From Acidobacteriota bacterium (GTDB lineage Bacteria > Acidobacteriota > Terriglobia > UBA7540): 23,658 bases of DNA. Shown here piece by piece: positions 1-8,444 of the stretch (positions are counted from its first letter, which is position 1; each line of letters starts with the position of its first letter). The notes below the pieces were generated by a model, which worked only from the letters and a program-made list of their open reading frames with translations, did not search any database and was not told the origin of the DNA. The DNA lies in NCBI GenBank assembly GCA_003171295.1, contig PMYF01000591.1, forward strand, positions 1,608 through 25,265, in the 5' to 3' direction. The translations under genes and the position numbers were made by a program.

Positions 1-616
1 GGTGCGGCTCTTGGCGAGTCACGGGCAAGCCGGAACTTATCCGTCCATTCGTCAGATCAGTACCCACAAACGCCCATCTCGCCAGAAAGACCCGTGCCGA
101 CTTCAACTCCGCCGGCCCCAAGCCCGAGAGGAGCTCCCCCAGCCCATCACGCAGAACCGTTCACTCTTAATCACCGCTCATACACTTCACGCCGGTGCCC
201 GATGCGCAACACGAGAATGAGCACCAGCTTGTCCTCGATGGAAAATGGGAGTCAAGCCATAAAATCTCTAAGTCGTTCATCCTACTCATCTTCCATTTGC
301 GGGTAATTCTGCTCATCCGGCGCATACTCATTCCATAAGCGTTCAACCAGGCTTTCTTTGCGGCGGAAAATCTCCGCCGCTCGTGCCTTTGCGCCCGCTC
401 CCTTCGGAGAAGGGACGCAATCCGCGACGGGAAGCCTCCAAAACGCCCTAACTCTCATGAATTGGCGTATTTGCGAGATGCGGCCCTTTGCAATCAGGAA
501 TTTACGGCAAGGGCCCACCCGTAAGTCCTTTGTAATCAAATATGGAGGTATGGCATACGGGGGAGGGGGCTGCGCAGCACAAAGGGAAAAGTTGGGCGAG
601 CACAAAGGAGAAAGTT
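1..616. other. Leading stretch without a convincing gene
   Basis: No open frame here has a ribosome-binding site plus a recognisable protein. On the minus strand the frame ending at 282 reads plausibly over its last ~30 residues (a charged tail ending YPQMEDE), which could be the remains of a gene tail. Two short hairpins lie inside it at 360-380 and 399-415. The last bases carry the Shine-Dalgarno of the next gene (AAAGGAG at 604-610). Confidence 0.4.
360..415. repeat. Two adjacent perfect hairpins
   Basis: GCGGCGGA (360-367) pairs with TCCGCCGC (373-380) over a 5-base loop, and TCCCTTC (399-405) pairs with GAAGGGA (409-415) over a 3-base loop. Neither is followed by a T-run on either strand, so they are not classic intrinsic terminators. 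They may be a small REP-like sequence or chance. Confidence 0.3.
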
Positions 617-1201
617 ATGGCTTCGGATTGCCGGCACATCATGCCCAGCGGGAAGCAATGCCACGGTTATGCCCTCCGGGGCGGGAACTTTTGTTATTTC
701 CATAGCCGGCTGCACGTCGCGGCCCTCAAACCGACGGACTCGATCGAGATCCCCGTCCTCGAAGACCGCTGCGCCATCCAGGTCACCATCACCCGGATCC
801 TCCGCGCCATCGTCAACAACACTATCGACCGCCCCCGCGCATCGCTCCTCCTCTACGGCCTTCAGTTGGCTTTGCAAAGTGTCGATCGCAACAGCTGGGC
901 CATTCCTGTCGGAACCGTCGAGGCTCTCTCCCACACAAGCGACGGCGACGAACTCGCCGCCGATCCCGACGACGACGATGAGGAGGAGGAAGACTCAGAC
1001 CCAGATGAATCCGACGCCGAATTCGGCGACGATTCCGGCGGTGAGGACGACGAAAACTCCGACGACGGCTCTGAGGAGGAGAATGCCGTCGATGAGGAAG
1101 ACGACGGCGACGATGCCCTCGATAACCAAGCTACCGGCGAATTGATCGCCGACCTCAAATACCTCGACTCCATCAAGCGGCAAGCGGGCCTTGACCCATG
1201 A
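617..1201 (+). CDS. Small Cys/His zinc-ribbon-like protein with long acidic tail
   Basis: This encodes 194 residues of unknown function. The N-terminus has C5, C15, C26 and H29 (spacing C-x9-C-x10-C-x2-H), which looks like one zinc site. Residues ~40-105 appear folded and mixed. Residues ~109-170 are almost all Asp/Glu/Ser, and a short ordered-looking tail (~171-194) follows. No signal peptide or membrane segment is visible. The ATG at 617 is chosen over the upstream frame start at 542 because AAAGGAG sits six bases before it and the Cys motif begins directly after it. I believe short proteins with this N-terminal Cys/His signature recur in Acidobacteria, but the family has no function I can name. 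The tail could bind basic proteins or metal, or mimic DNA; this is speculation. It converges on the GH2 gene, 39 bp away. Confidence 0.8.
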   Translation: MASDCRHIMPSGKQCHGYALRGGNFCYFHSRLHVAALKPTDSIEIPVLEDRCAIQVTITRILRAIVNNTIDRPRASLLLYGLQLALQSVDRNSWAIPVGTVEALSHTSDGDELAADPDDDDEEEEDSDPDESDAEFGDDSGGEDDENSDDGSEEENAVDEEDDGDDALDNQATGELIADLKYLDSIKRQAGLDP

Positions 1202-1240
1202 TCCCACCGGCCACGGTCCACGATTCACGGTTCACGGCCC

Positions 1241-3760
1241 TCACGCCACCGTCGGCCTTAACTCCACCTGCCTGGTCGTGATTTCGATTTTTGCCGGAGC
1301 AACCGTGCTGCCGCGCGCGATGGCGTCGGCTTCAATGGCGATGGCGCCCGCCGTTTTGGTGGATTGCACGATGACCTGCGCGAGGCCGTTGAAGAGCGAG
1401 CGGCGCGGCTCCTTGTCGCTCTCCTGGCAGTTGGGATCGCCGTTGCCCACTCCAATGAGCGCGCCCTCGCCGGCGATCTTGAAGTGAATCCTGTTCGAGG
1501 CCGTGGGAATGGCGCGGCCCGCGCTGTCGAGCGCCTCGACGGTGAGAACGGCGACATCTTCGCCGTCGGCGTCGATGGCCGTGCGATCGGCGGTGAGCCG
1601 CAGCGCGGTCATCGGTCCCGTAGTCTCGCGCTTCTCCGTGAGCAGGAGCCAGCCGTTCTTCCATCCGCGCGCCTCGATGACGCCCGGCTCGTAGCGCACC
1701 TTCCACTCCACATGCCCGAAGCGCGGAACCTTTTGCCGGCCCGCGCTCTTGCCGTTGACGATCAGCTCCACTTCGTCGAGGTTGGAGTGCACCCACACGG
1801 GAATCTCGTCGCCTTCCCTTCCTTCCCACGACCAGTGCGGGAAGAGATGCAGCACGGGCTCCTTGGTCCACCACGCCTTGTAGTAGAAGAAGCTGTCCTT
1901 GGGAAATCCGCAGGTGTCCACGATGCCGAACTGGGAGTTGATCGAGGGCCAGCCGTAGGGCGTGGGCTCGCCGCGATAGTCGAAGCCGGTCCAGGCAAAG
2001 CCACCCGCCTCCCACTGGCGCGTGGCGTAGAAGGTCCACCACTCCTCGGCGAGCTCGCCCCAGCCCGGCTGATTCACGTCGTATGCGCTCAGCGTGTTGC
2101 GCAGCGGATCGGTTTGATAGCAGCCGCGCGTGGAAATCGCGCTGGCGGTCTCGGAACCGTAGATGGGCTTGCCGGGATGTTTCAGGTGGAAGCCGTCAGG
2201 AAATTGCAGGTGGTAGTTGAAGCCGACGATGTCGAGCGCGGTGGAGTCGCCGGTTTCGTTGTCGCCGTCGACGGCCGCGGAGACGACGCGCGTGGGGTCG
2301 AGCTCGTGGCATCGCCGCACCATGGTGGCGGCGATCTTCGCGCCCTCTTCGGCCATCGGGCCTTGCAGCCGATCCTCCTCGTTGCCGATGGACCAGATGA
2401 CGATGGACGGCGAGTTGCGGTAGCGCTTGACCATGACTTCAAGCTGCGCCAGGCCCTCGGGGCTGGAGCTCATCTGCCGCGTTTCGCACATCATCATCAT
2501 GCCCATGCGGTCGCAGGCTTCCACGAGCTCCGGCGTGGGCATGTTGTGCGAGGTGCGAATGGCGTTGCAGCCCATCTGCTGGAGCACGGCGACGCGGAAG
2601 GCCTGCAGGCGGTCGGGCAGCGCCACGCCGACTCCGGCGTGGTCCTGGTGGTTGCAGGTGCCCTGGATCTTGAGCGGATGTCCGTTGAGGAAGAAGCCGC
2701 GGTCGGCGTCGAAGCGGGCCGTGCGCACGCCGAAGGTGACGCGCTCGGCATCGCGGACCTTGTCGCCCGATTTGACGGTGACGATGGCGGTGTAGAGGTT
2801 GGGAGTGTCGACGGACCAGAGGGCCGGCTGGCCGATGCTAGCGGTTGCCTGGAAGGTTGCAGCCCCGTCCACGGCGATCTGCTGCGCAGGCGCTTCTGCC
2901 GTTGCCACGGTATTTCCGGCGGCATCCAGAATCTGCCAGCTCACTGCGGCTGCTTCGGCGGACTTGCCTTCATTGACGACGCCGGCGCCGAGCGAAAGAG
3001 CCGCGGCACTGCCGTTGACCTCGGCGCGGACGGTGCTCTCCCACTTGCCAAGATGCAGCGGATCGGACTTGGTAAGCCACACGTGGCGGTAGATCCCGGC
3101 GCCCTCGTAGAACCAGCCGGCGCCATAGCTCGCGTCGGCGCGGACCACGATGCAGTTCCTGCCGCCGATCGCCACAAAGTCGGTGATGTCGAAGCGGAAG
3201 GGGGCGTAGGCGTTGTCGTTGCGCCCGATGAAGCAGCCGTTGACAAAGAGGAGGATGTCGCGAAAGGCGCCGTCGAACTCGACGGCGATGCGGCGGCCCG
3301 CGTCGCTGGCTGGAATGTCGAACTCGCGCCGGTACCAGCCGATGCTGGTCTCCGGATAGCGCCGGCCCAGCGGCTTGTACCCATGCGATTGCAGCTCGTC
3401 GTCGCGAACGAAGGGCAGCTCCACGGCCCAGTCGTGGGGCAGGTTCAGCGAGCGCCATTTCGAGTCGTCGTAGCCGACGCGCGCGAACTTGAAGTCGCCC
3501 GTCTTGGCGAAGGCATCCTGGTTGATGGCGAAATCCAGATCCTTGGACGGGTCGCATCCGTTGCCGAATTGGAACTTCCAGCCAAAGTCGAAAAGGAGTT
3601 GCTCGCGCGGGGCCACGGCTGCCAATGCACCAGCGCTTGCAGCCCGAGGAGAGGCGGCGAGCAGAGCGGCGGTGCGCGCCCATGCCGACTGAGCGATGAA
3701 TGAGGATGCGGAAAGCGCCACACCGGAACAAAGCAGATCGCGGCGGGTGAATGGAGACAT
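1241..3760 (-). CDS. Tat-exported glycoside hydrolase family 2 (beta-galactosidase/glucuronidase-like)
   Basis: The 839-residue enzyme should release a terminal beta-linked sugar (galactose, glucuronate or mannose; the sequence does not settle which) from oligosaccharides outside the cytoplasm. The N-terminus is a twin-arginine signal (TRRDLLCSG, residues 5-13, then a hydrophobic stretch). Next come the GH2 jelly-roll (~55-235, with SIGWYRREF at 139-147), an Ig-like domain (~240-345) and the TIM barrel (~350-640) with RTSHN at 402-406. The acid/base is E461 in SIGNEE and the nucleophile is E537 in YGSETAS. The C-terminal third resembles the DUF4982 and Big-type domains of bacteroidal/acidobacterial GH2 enzymes. 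The ATG at 3760 has AGAGG five to six bases upstream. It is a single-gene unit. The residues after the barrel motif 'GMMMMCET' depart from the usual DEAFD-type sequence, so specificity may differ from LacZ. Confidence 0.93.
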   Translation of the reverse strand: MSPFTRRDLLCSGVALSASSFIAQSAWARTAALLAASPRAASAGALAAVAPREQLLFDFGWKFQFGNGCDPSKDLDFAINQDAFAKTGDFKFARVGYDDSKWRSLNLPHDWAVELPFVRDDELQSHGYKPLGRRYPETSIGWYRREFDIPASDAGRRIAVEFDGAFRDILLFVNGCFIGRNDNAYAPFRFDITDFVAIGGRNCIVVRADASYGAGWFYEGAGIYRHVWLTKSDPLHLGKWESTVRAEVNGSAAALSLGAGVVNEGKSAEAAAVSWQILDAAGNTVATAEAPAQQIAVDGAATFQATASIGQPALWSVDTPNLYTAIVTVKSGDKVRDAERVTFGVRTARFDADRGFFLNGHPLKIQGTCNHQDHAGVGVALPDRLQAFRVAVLQQMGCNAIRTSHNMPTPELVEACDRMGMMMMCETRQMSSSPEGLAQLEVMVKRYRNSPSIVIWSIGNEEDRLQGPMAEEGAKIAATMVRRCHELDPTRVVSAAVDGDNETGDSTALDIVGFNYHLQFPDGFHLKHPGKPIYGSETASAISTRGCYQTDPLRNTLSAYDVNQPGWGELAEEWWTFYATRQWEAGGFAWTGFDYRGEPTPYGWPSINSQFGIVDTCGFPKDSFFYYKAWWTKEPVLHLFPHWSWEGREGDEIPVWVHSNLDEVELIVNGKSAGRQKVPRFGHVEWKVRYEPGVIEARGWKNGWLLLTEKRETTGPMTALRLTADRTAIDADGEDVAVLTVEALDSAGRAIPTASNRIHFKIAGEGALIGVGNGDPNCQESDKEPRRSLFNGLAQVIVQSTKTAGAIAIEADAIARGSTVAPAKIEITTRQVELRPTVA

Positions 3761-3964
3761 CGAAGACCTCTTTCACATGGAAGATTCGCCCTGGATCAAA
3801 GCCAATCGTAAAGCAGCAACAAGGCACTATAAATCAGCCCGCGCCTCGCTGTATACGCTTTCATGCCCTTCCCGGCATTGTTCTTCGGCCCAGGTTCCGG
3901 TCACAGCGCCGCAGGATTTGACGAGGCGCAAGTGTGCTACATTCAAACTGTCACGCCGCTCTGC

Positions 3965-4054
3965 GGAGAGATGGCCGAGCGGTTTAAGGCGCACGCTTGG
4001 AAAGCGTGTGTACTTTAACGAGTACCGTGGGTTCGAATCCCACTCTCTCCGCCA
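3965..4054 (+). tRNA. tRNA-Ser(GGA): tRNA-Ser (anticodon GGA)
   Basis: The acceptor stem GGAGAGA (3965-3971) pairs with TCTCTCC (4044-4050), followed by discriminator G and an encoded CCA (4052-4054). The anticodon stem CACGC/GCGTG encloses loop TTGGAAA, with anticodon GGA at 3999-4001 (reads UCC/UCU). The T arm GTGGG-TTCGAAT-CCCAC is at 4027-4043. A long variable arm lies between the anticodon and T arms, as expected for a class II serine tRNA. Confidence 0.97.
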
Positions 4055-4335
4055 TGTCTCTCCATAATCCCATTCATTCCATTAGCAAGTCATAGAAAAT
4101 AGACGGCTTTTGCGATTTCCGCCTGGCCGCATTGGCGGTTGCCTGCCACGTCCACCACGAATCGGTTGACTCTCCGATCTTGGTTTCTTTGCCAGAAGAT
4201 GTGAGCGTGACTGCGAATTGACGAGTTTCACGATGCGATGGAGGGCCTTCTCGGCGGAGTTTGCGCGGATCGTTGCCAGGGATTCCCGGTGGAAACATTC
4301 AGGGATCGAGCAACGCTTGCGCGTTAGCAGGTCAT

Positions 4336-5817
4336 CTACTTCAAGCTGAAAACGACGTTGATCGTTGTTTCAACTTCTAATGGCTCGTTGCTGAGGCTGT
4401 ACGGCTTGTAGCGCCAGCTCCGCACGGCATCGATGGCGGCCTGCTGCAACATGGCCGGTCCGTCCACAACGTGCAAATCCTTAATCGTTCCGTCCTTTGA
4501 AATCGTAGCGTGCAGCACCACAGTGCCTGACACCTGGGCTGCCTTAGCGATGGGCGGATAAACGGGCTGCGTCTCGTGAATCAGCATTCCGGCCGCGACG
4601 CCAGATGAAATGGAAAGCGGTTTGGAAGGTACAACTTTAACGGCGGGCTGTGCGTGCCCACTGAAGGCGCTGACATTCGCGCTGCTACCGCCCAGACCAT
4701 CCGCACCGTTCGTGCCAAAGCTCACGGGGGGAGGCGCATTTTCCGCGACTTGCTTCTCAATGCCTTGCGGAATCTGCGTTGGCGCAGTGAGTTGATCGTC
4801 CATCATTTTCGTCTGCATTTTCGTCGGCGCCTGTGGCGACTTCACTCTGTCCTCTGCATTGGCCGGCTGGTTATCCGTTGCCTGTTGCTTTTCGGTCGTT
4901 GCCGACGGCTTTTCCTGAGTTAGCGGTTTACTAGCCGGCGGATTCGGAGCGTGCGTCTCCAGCTGAGTAGCGGTTGCTTCTGAAAGTGGCTGAACAGACT
5001 GTTTCGCCACGGACTTTGTTCCATGATGGAACAGCGGAGCCGCGAAGACGAGCAGAAGCAGAATCGAACAGGCGCTGACAGGCGCAACGATTATCCACTT
5101 CTTCCTCGCTGTCATCCGCCCTTCCTCAGCTCCGGAATTCGATTGAAACGATTGGAAGAGGTCCTCGTCAGCTTTGATTCTCAATGGGGCCGTGGGTTCG
5201 GGTGAGTTACTCATTCCATCCACCATAGCGACGTTTGGCAAACCGGGCGCCACGGGAACCTCATCGGTGGTATAGCTAGCCTCCAGCCCTTGCGAAGCGC
5301 GGCTGGACGATCCATCCGCCGGCTCGCTGGTCAACTCTTGCTGCTTAACAAGGGCTGGCGCGGACGAAGCTGAACCCGAAATACGCGGTTTGTCCACCGC
5401 AGGCAGCAAGGTTGCTTTGCGTTCAGCGGGTTGCCCAAGCGGCTTTGGAGTCTTGCCGAGGGAATGAGCGGCTATCCACGCTCCCCATTCGTCACCAGAG
5501 TTGACAGGCTTAGCCGTAGGAGATGCTCCGCTATCCCCATCGCTGAAATCTTGTCGCTGCTTAACAAAGACTGGCGCAGACGAAGTTGAACCTGAAACAC
5601 GCGGCCTGTCCGCCAAAGATGCCACGGTTGCATCGCGGTCAATGGATTGCCCAAGCCCTTTTGGAGTCTCGGTGAAGGAATGAGAGTCCAGCCATGCTTC
5701 CCATTCTTCACGAGGGTTGACAGGCTTAGCCGTAGAAGAACCTTCGCTATCCCATTCGCTGAAATCCGCGGGAAGCGTTTCAGGCAGCCACGGAGCTATT
5801 TTTTCTGGAGATGCCAT
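4336..5817 (-). CDS. TonB-family protein with long N-terminus and internal duplication
   Basis: This is a 493-residue inner-membrane protein. Residues 1-240 are polar and presumably cytoplasmic, with a single membrane helix at ~241-263. A Pro/Thr/Gln-rich linker runs to ~400, and a TonB C-terminal domain occupies ~405-493 (QPVYPPIAKAA, then SGTVVLHATISKDG and the WRYKPY motif). TonB domains transmit energy from ExbB/ExbD to outer-membrane receptors, but none of those partners is nearby. The N-terminus contains two tandem copies of a ~71-residue unit (residues 17-87 and 89-159). The ATG at 5817 lies inside the 3' end of the upstream ATPase gene (22-bp overlap) and has GGTGAGG just upstream, so translation is likely coupled. 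Ordinary TonB proteins have only a few dozen residues before the membrane helix, so the long cytoplasmic region suggests a sensory or anchoring role tied to its partner gene. Confidence 0.88.
   Translation of the reverse strand: MASPEKIAPWLPETLPADFSEWDSEGSSTAKPVNPREEWEAWLDSHSFTETPKGLGQSIDRDATVASLADRPRVSGSTSSAPVFVKQRQDFSDGDSGASPTAKPVNSGDEWGAWIAAHSLGKTPKPLGQPAERKATLLPAVDKPRISGSASSAPALVKQQELTSEPADGSSSRASQGLEASYTTDEVPVAPGLPNVAMVDGMSNSPEPTAPLRIKADEDLFQSFQSNSGAEEGRMTARKKWIIVAPVSACSILLLLVFAAPLFHHGTKSVAKQSVQPLSEATATQLETHAPNPPASKPLTQEKPSATTEKQQATDNQPANAEDRVKSPQAPTKMQTKMMDDQLTAPTQIPQGIEKQVAENAPPPVSFGTNGADGLGGSSANVSAFSGHAQPAVKVVPSKPLSISSGVAAGMLIHETQPVYPPIAKAAQVSGTVVLHATISKDGTIKDLHVVDGPAMLQQAAIDAVRSWRYKPYSLSNEPLEVETTINVVFSLK
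5341..5769 (-). repeat. Tandem 216-bp duplication inside the TonB-family gene
   Basis: Residues 17-87 and 89-159 align at a period of 72 residues. Shared anchors are TAKPVN, EEWEAW/DEWGAW, HS, TPK-LGQ, ATV/ATL, R-SGS-SSAP and VKQ. The DNA copies are about 5557-5769 and 5341-5553. Divergence is well advanced, so this is an old duplication rather than an assembly artefact. Confidence 0.8.
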
Positions 5818-8444
5818 TGACCGTCCTCACCTTTCTGATAGACAGCACCTTTGTACGTGCGCGTTTCGCGCGAGTTTGTCTTGGCGGCAGTGCGCTCGCC
5901 TGTTACTTCCGCCGGCGCCGAATCTGCAGGCGCAGCGTCGGTTGCTGTGAAAGTCCGCGTGAACGGCGTATCAGTGGCTGCGGTTGGTTGCGAAGCAATG
6001 TCAGGCGATCCTTTCACCTCAAGCACGACCGCGGCTTGCGCCGTCGCGTGTTTTTCAGTGTCCGATGGAGTGAACGATACGGAGAGGTTATATGTCCCCG
6101 GCGCGAGTACGTGGCCCGCGGAAGGAGTGTAGACAAATGTTCCCGGAACCGATGCCGTAGCGTTCAGCTGGGTGGCGCTCAACGCGGCGCCGTAGGAAAT
6201 AGCAGAGGGGGCCAGCCAGATGATTTGGGTGGGTAACTTCTCGGTAATCGTGAGCGGCACGGCGGCAGACGCCGTTGTGTAATTCAGTGTGTCGGTCGGA
6301 GTGAAGGTTACTGAGAGCTCATGCACTCCCGGCGCAAGTATCTCGCCCGCGGCAGGCGTATAGGCAAAAGATCCCGGCACCGTTGCTGTGGCGTTGAGCT
6401 GAGTAGCGCCGATGGCCGCGCCGTAGGCAATCGGATCCGGCGCCGGCCAAGTGATGGCAGGAGCTGCCTTGGCCACACTCAGCGTCGTGGCAGTTTGCGA
6501 AGTTGTGTAGCCCACAGTATCTGCAGGAGTGAAAGCGGCCGAGAGTTTGTGCTCCCCAGCCGCAAGCACAGCCCCTAACCCAGGGTTGTATTTGAATGTT
6601 CCCGGAACCGACGCCGCGGCACACAGTTGCTTGGCGCTCAGCTGTGTGCCGTATGTGATTGGATCCGGTTTCGGCCACTGGATGGCAGACGTTGCTTTGG
6701 CCACAGTGAGCGACACGGTGGCCGTTGCTGTGGCGTAGTTGGCAGTGTCCTTAGGGGTGAAGGTTACCGAGAGCTTGTGCACTCCCGGGGGGAGAACCTC
6801 GCCCGGCGCGGGAGAGTAATCGAGTCTTCCCGGTACCGGCGTCGAGGCATTGAGCTGAGCATTGTCCAATGCGGCGCCGTAGATGATCCCGGCAGGTGTT
6901 GGCCAAGAGAGGGCCGGCGTTGCCTTGGCCACAATAATTGAAATTGCGGCTTGCAGCGGAGCGTAGGTGCCGGAGTCCGACGGGGTGAATGTGACCCACA
7001 GTGTGTGCATTCCCGCCGGAAGCACGTAGCCTGGGCCGGGCGTGTAGACAAGGGTTCCTTCTACAGATGCTGCGGCATTGAGCTGGGCGAAGGTGAGCTT
7101 GTCCCCGTAAGTAATCAGGTCGGGTGTCGGCCATGTGATGATCGCAGTCTCGCGCGCATCGGCCGGAGACAAAACCGGGGCGCTCGGCGGTTCAAGACCG
7201 CTGGAATCCGCTTGCGCAATGCTTCTTTCGACATTTCGAAAGCCAGAATCCAGATTCCTTCCTCGTGGAATAGGGCGTCCGGTAATCGAGCTGGCCATCT
7301 CCTTGCTGATCCGCGAAATACGTGTTTCGGCGTGCCCGGTGTCGCCGGACTGCAATGCGCGCGCCGCGTCCTGATCATTGGGAATCTTCCATCGCACCGG
7401 CCTGCAAAGCGCCTTGGTGACGACGTCTTCATTCACCGTTTCGTGAAAACGGGAGTCAAACCGGTTGATCACGATTTCCAGGTTTGGACTTCCTTCGGTG
7501 AAGAACTGTGAGATAAGGCGATTTGAATTGCGCAGCTCGGAGATGCCGGTCTGGCTGACCAGGTAAATGGTAGAGGCATCTTCGAAGAGAACCTTAGCCG
7601 CCACATCGATCCTCGATCCCACATCTACGATCACATGATCGAATTCGCGCCGCGCGATTGCGATCAGTTTTTCGATGGCGCCTTTGGAAACCTCACCCTC
7701 GGGGACTTTGGTGGGAGCCGCCAGCACGAATACTCCTGACCGATGCTTGACCAGGAGATTTTGAAGAAGACTCGCATCCAGCCGATCGATATTCCGGAGG
7801 GCGTCCACCGTCGAGTAACCCGCAGAAATCCCCAGGCACAGTGCCGCGTCTCCAATGGGAAGAGCGAGGTCGATCAGCAGGATCCTTTGGTCGGATTCCT
7901 GGGCCAGGGCGATGGCAACATTGCAGGCGACCGTCGTAACGCCGGATCCTCCTTTGGAGCCGGCAAAGACGAGCAACTTTCCCACAGCCTTCTCTGCTGG
8001 GAGAACTTTCTCACGAAGGGTGGTATTGGTCCGAACAAGAGCCTCGTCCATAACGCCTTGCTCGAGGGGTAAAAGGAGGTACTCACGAGCGCCTGCATGC
8101 ATGAAGCGGACCGCAAATTTCGGGTCGGTATTCTCCGAATAGACCATGATCGTCCCCGCGTTGGTGGCACTCGCTCTTTCCACTAGTTCCAGAGCGACAT
8201 CTGGGTCGCTATCCAAGTCGAGGATGACAACGTCGAACGAAGCCAGCAATCTTTGCAAGTGACCAAGTTCCGGAGGGTAGGAATCGAGCTCGCGGACATT
8301 GACCCGCCGAGTTTCATCAAGAGCCTTGGCCACGGCCGAGCGTCTCTCCTCGTCTGGGCCGATCACGGCAACCGACAAGAACTCGGCCGCAACGATGCCA
8401 GCATGTTTGGCGCCAAAATTTGGTGACACGTCTGCTGAATTCAC
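5796..8444 (-). CDS. Receiver-like/CpaE-type ATPase fused to five MBG-like Ig repeats
   Basis: This encodes 882 residues. Residues ~24-145 resemble a response-regulator/TadZ receiver fold (VVILDLDSD at 72-80). Residues ~155-365 are a MinD/ParA/CpaE-type ATPase with a deviant Walker A, GSKGGSGVTT (162-171), LLIDLALP (189-196) and VIVDVGS (271-277). Residues ~436-811 are five ~75-residue repeats, each running from (I/L)xWPxPxxIxYG through QLNA, P(G)-Y(T/S)P and SVTFTPxD to a closing beta strand ending in VAKA or a variant (MBG type). A disordered linker and a short tail ending GQWHLQKK follow. CpaE/TadZ proteins place pilus or secretion machines at cell poles. There is no signal peptide or membrane helix, so the repeats appear to be intracellular. 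The start codon is GTG (8444), with AAGGAG eleven bases upstream. The last 22 bases overlap the TonB-family gene. Confidence 0.9.
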   Translation of the reverse strand: MNSADVSPNFGAKHAGIVAAEFLSVAVIGPDEERRSAVAKALDETRRVNVRELDSYPPELGHLQRLLASFDVVILDLDSDPDVALELVERASATNAGTIMVYSENTDPKFAVRFMHAGAREYLLLPLEQGVMDEALVRTNTTLREKVLPAEKAVGKLLVFAGSKGGSGVTTVACNVAIALAQESDQRILLIDLALPIGDAALCLGISAGYSTVDALRNIDRLDASLLQNLLVKHRSGVFVLAAPTKVPEGEVSKGAIEKLIAIARREFDHVIVDVGSRIDVAAKVLFEDASTIYLVSQTGISELRNSNRLISQFFTEGSPNLEIVINRFDSRFHETVNEDVVTKALCRPVRWKIPNDQDAARALQSGDTGHAETRISRISKEMASSITGRPIPRGRNLDSGFRNVERSIAQADSSGLEPPSAPVLSPADARETAIITWPTPDLITYGDKLTFAQLNAAASVEGTLVYTPGPGYVLPAGMHTLWVTFTPSDSGTYAPLQAAISIIVAKATPALSWPTPAGIIYGAALDNAQLNASTPVPGRLDYSPAPGEVLPPGVHKLSVTFTPKDTANYATATATVSLTVAKATSAIQWPKPDPITYGTQLSAKQLCAAASVPGTFKYNPGLGAVLAAGEHKLSAAFTPADTVGYTTSQTATTLSVAKAAPAITWPAPDPIAYGAAIGATQLNATATVPGSFAYTPAAGEILAPGVHELSVTFTPTDTLNYTTASAAVPLTITEKLPTQIIWLAPSAISYGAALSATQLNATASVPGTFVYTPSAGHVLAPGTYNLSVSFTPSDTEKHATAQAAVVLEVKGSPDIASQPTAATDTPFTRTFTATDAAPADSAPAEVTGERTAAKTNSRETRTYKGAVYQKGEDGQWHLQKK
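6012..7139 (-). repeat. Five tandem ~225-bp repeats encoding MBG-like domains
   Basis: The units span approximately residues 436-510, 511-586, 587-662, 663-736 and 739-811 of the ATPase fusion. The fourth and fifth are closest to each other (both carry YGAA, ATQLNATA-VPG and APG). The copies have diverged, indicating functional constraint rather than recent amplification. Confidence 0.85.

Noticed and set aside
1364..3703. Plus-strand frame of 779 codons across the GH2 gene
   Set aside because: It is the antisense shadow of the GH2 gene, which has a Tat signal, catalytic motifs and a ribosome-binding site; high GC keeps the opposite frame open.
4074..4298. Minus-strand frame of 74 codons beside tRNA-Ser, considered as a small gene or integration remnant
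   Set aside because: It has no Shine-Dalgarno, an in-frame stop immediately before its ATG, no repeat of the tRNA 3' end and no integrase nearby.
3965..4335. tRNA-Ser as an attachment site of a genomic island
   Set aside because: No duplicated tRNA 3' end, integrase or mobile genes were found in the window.
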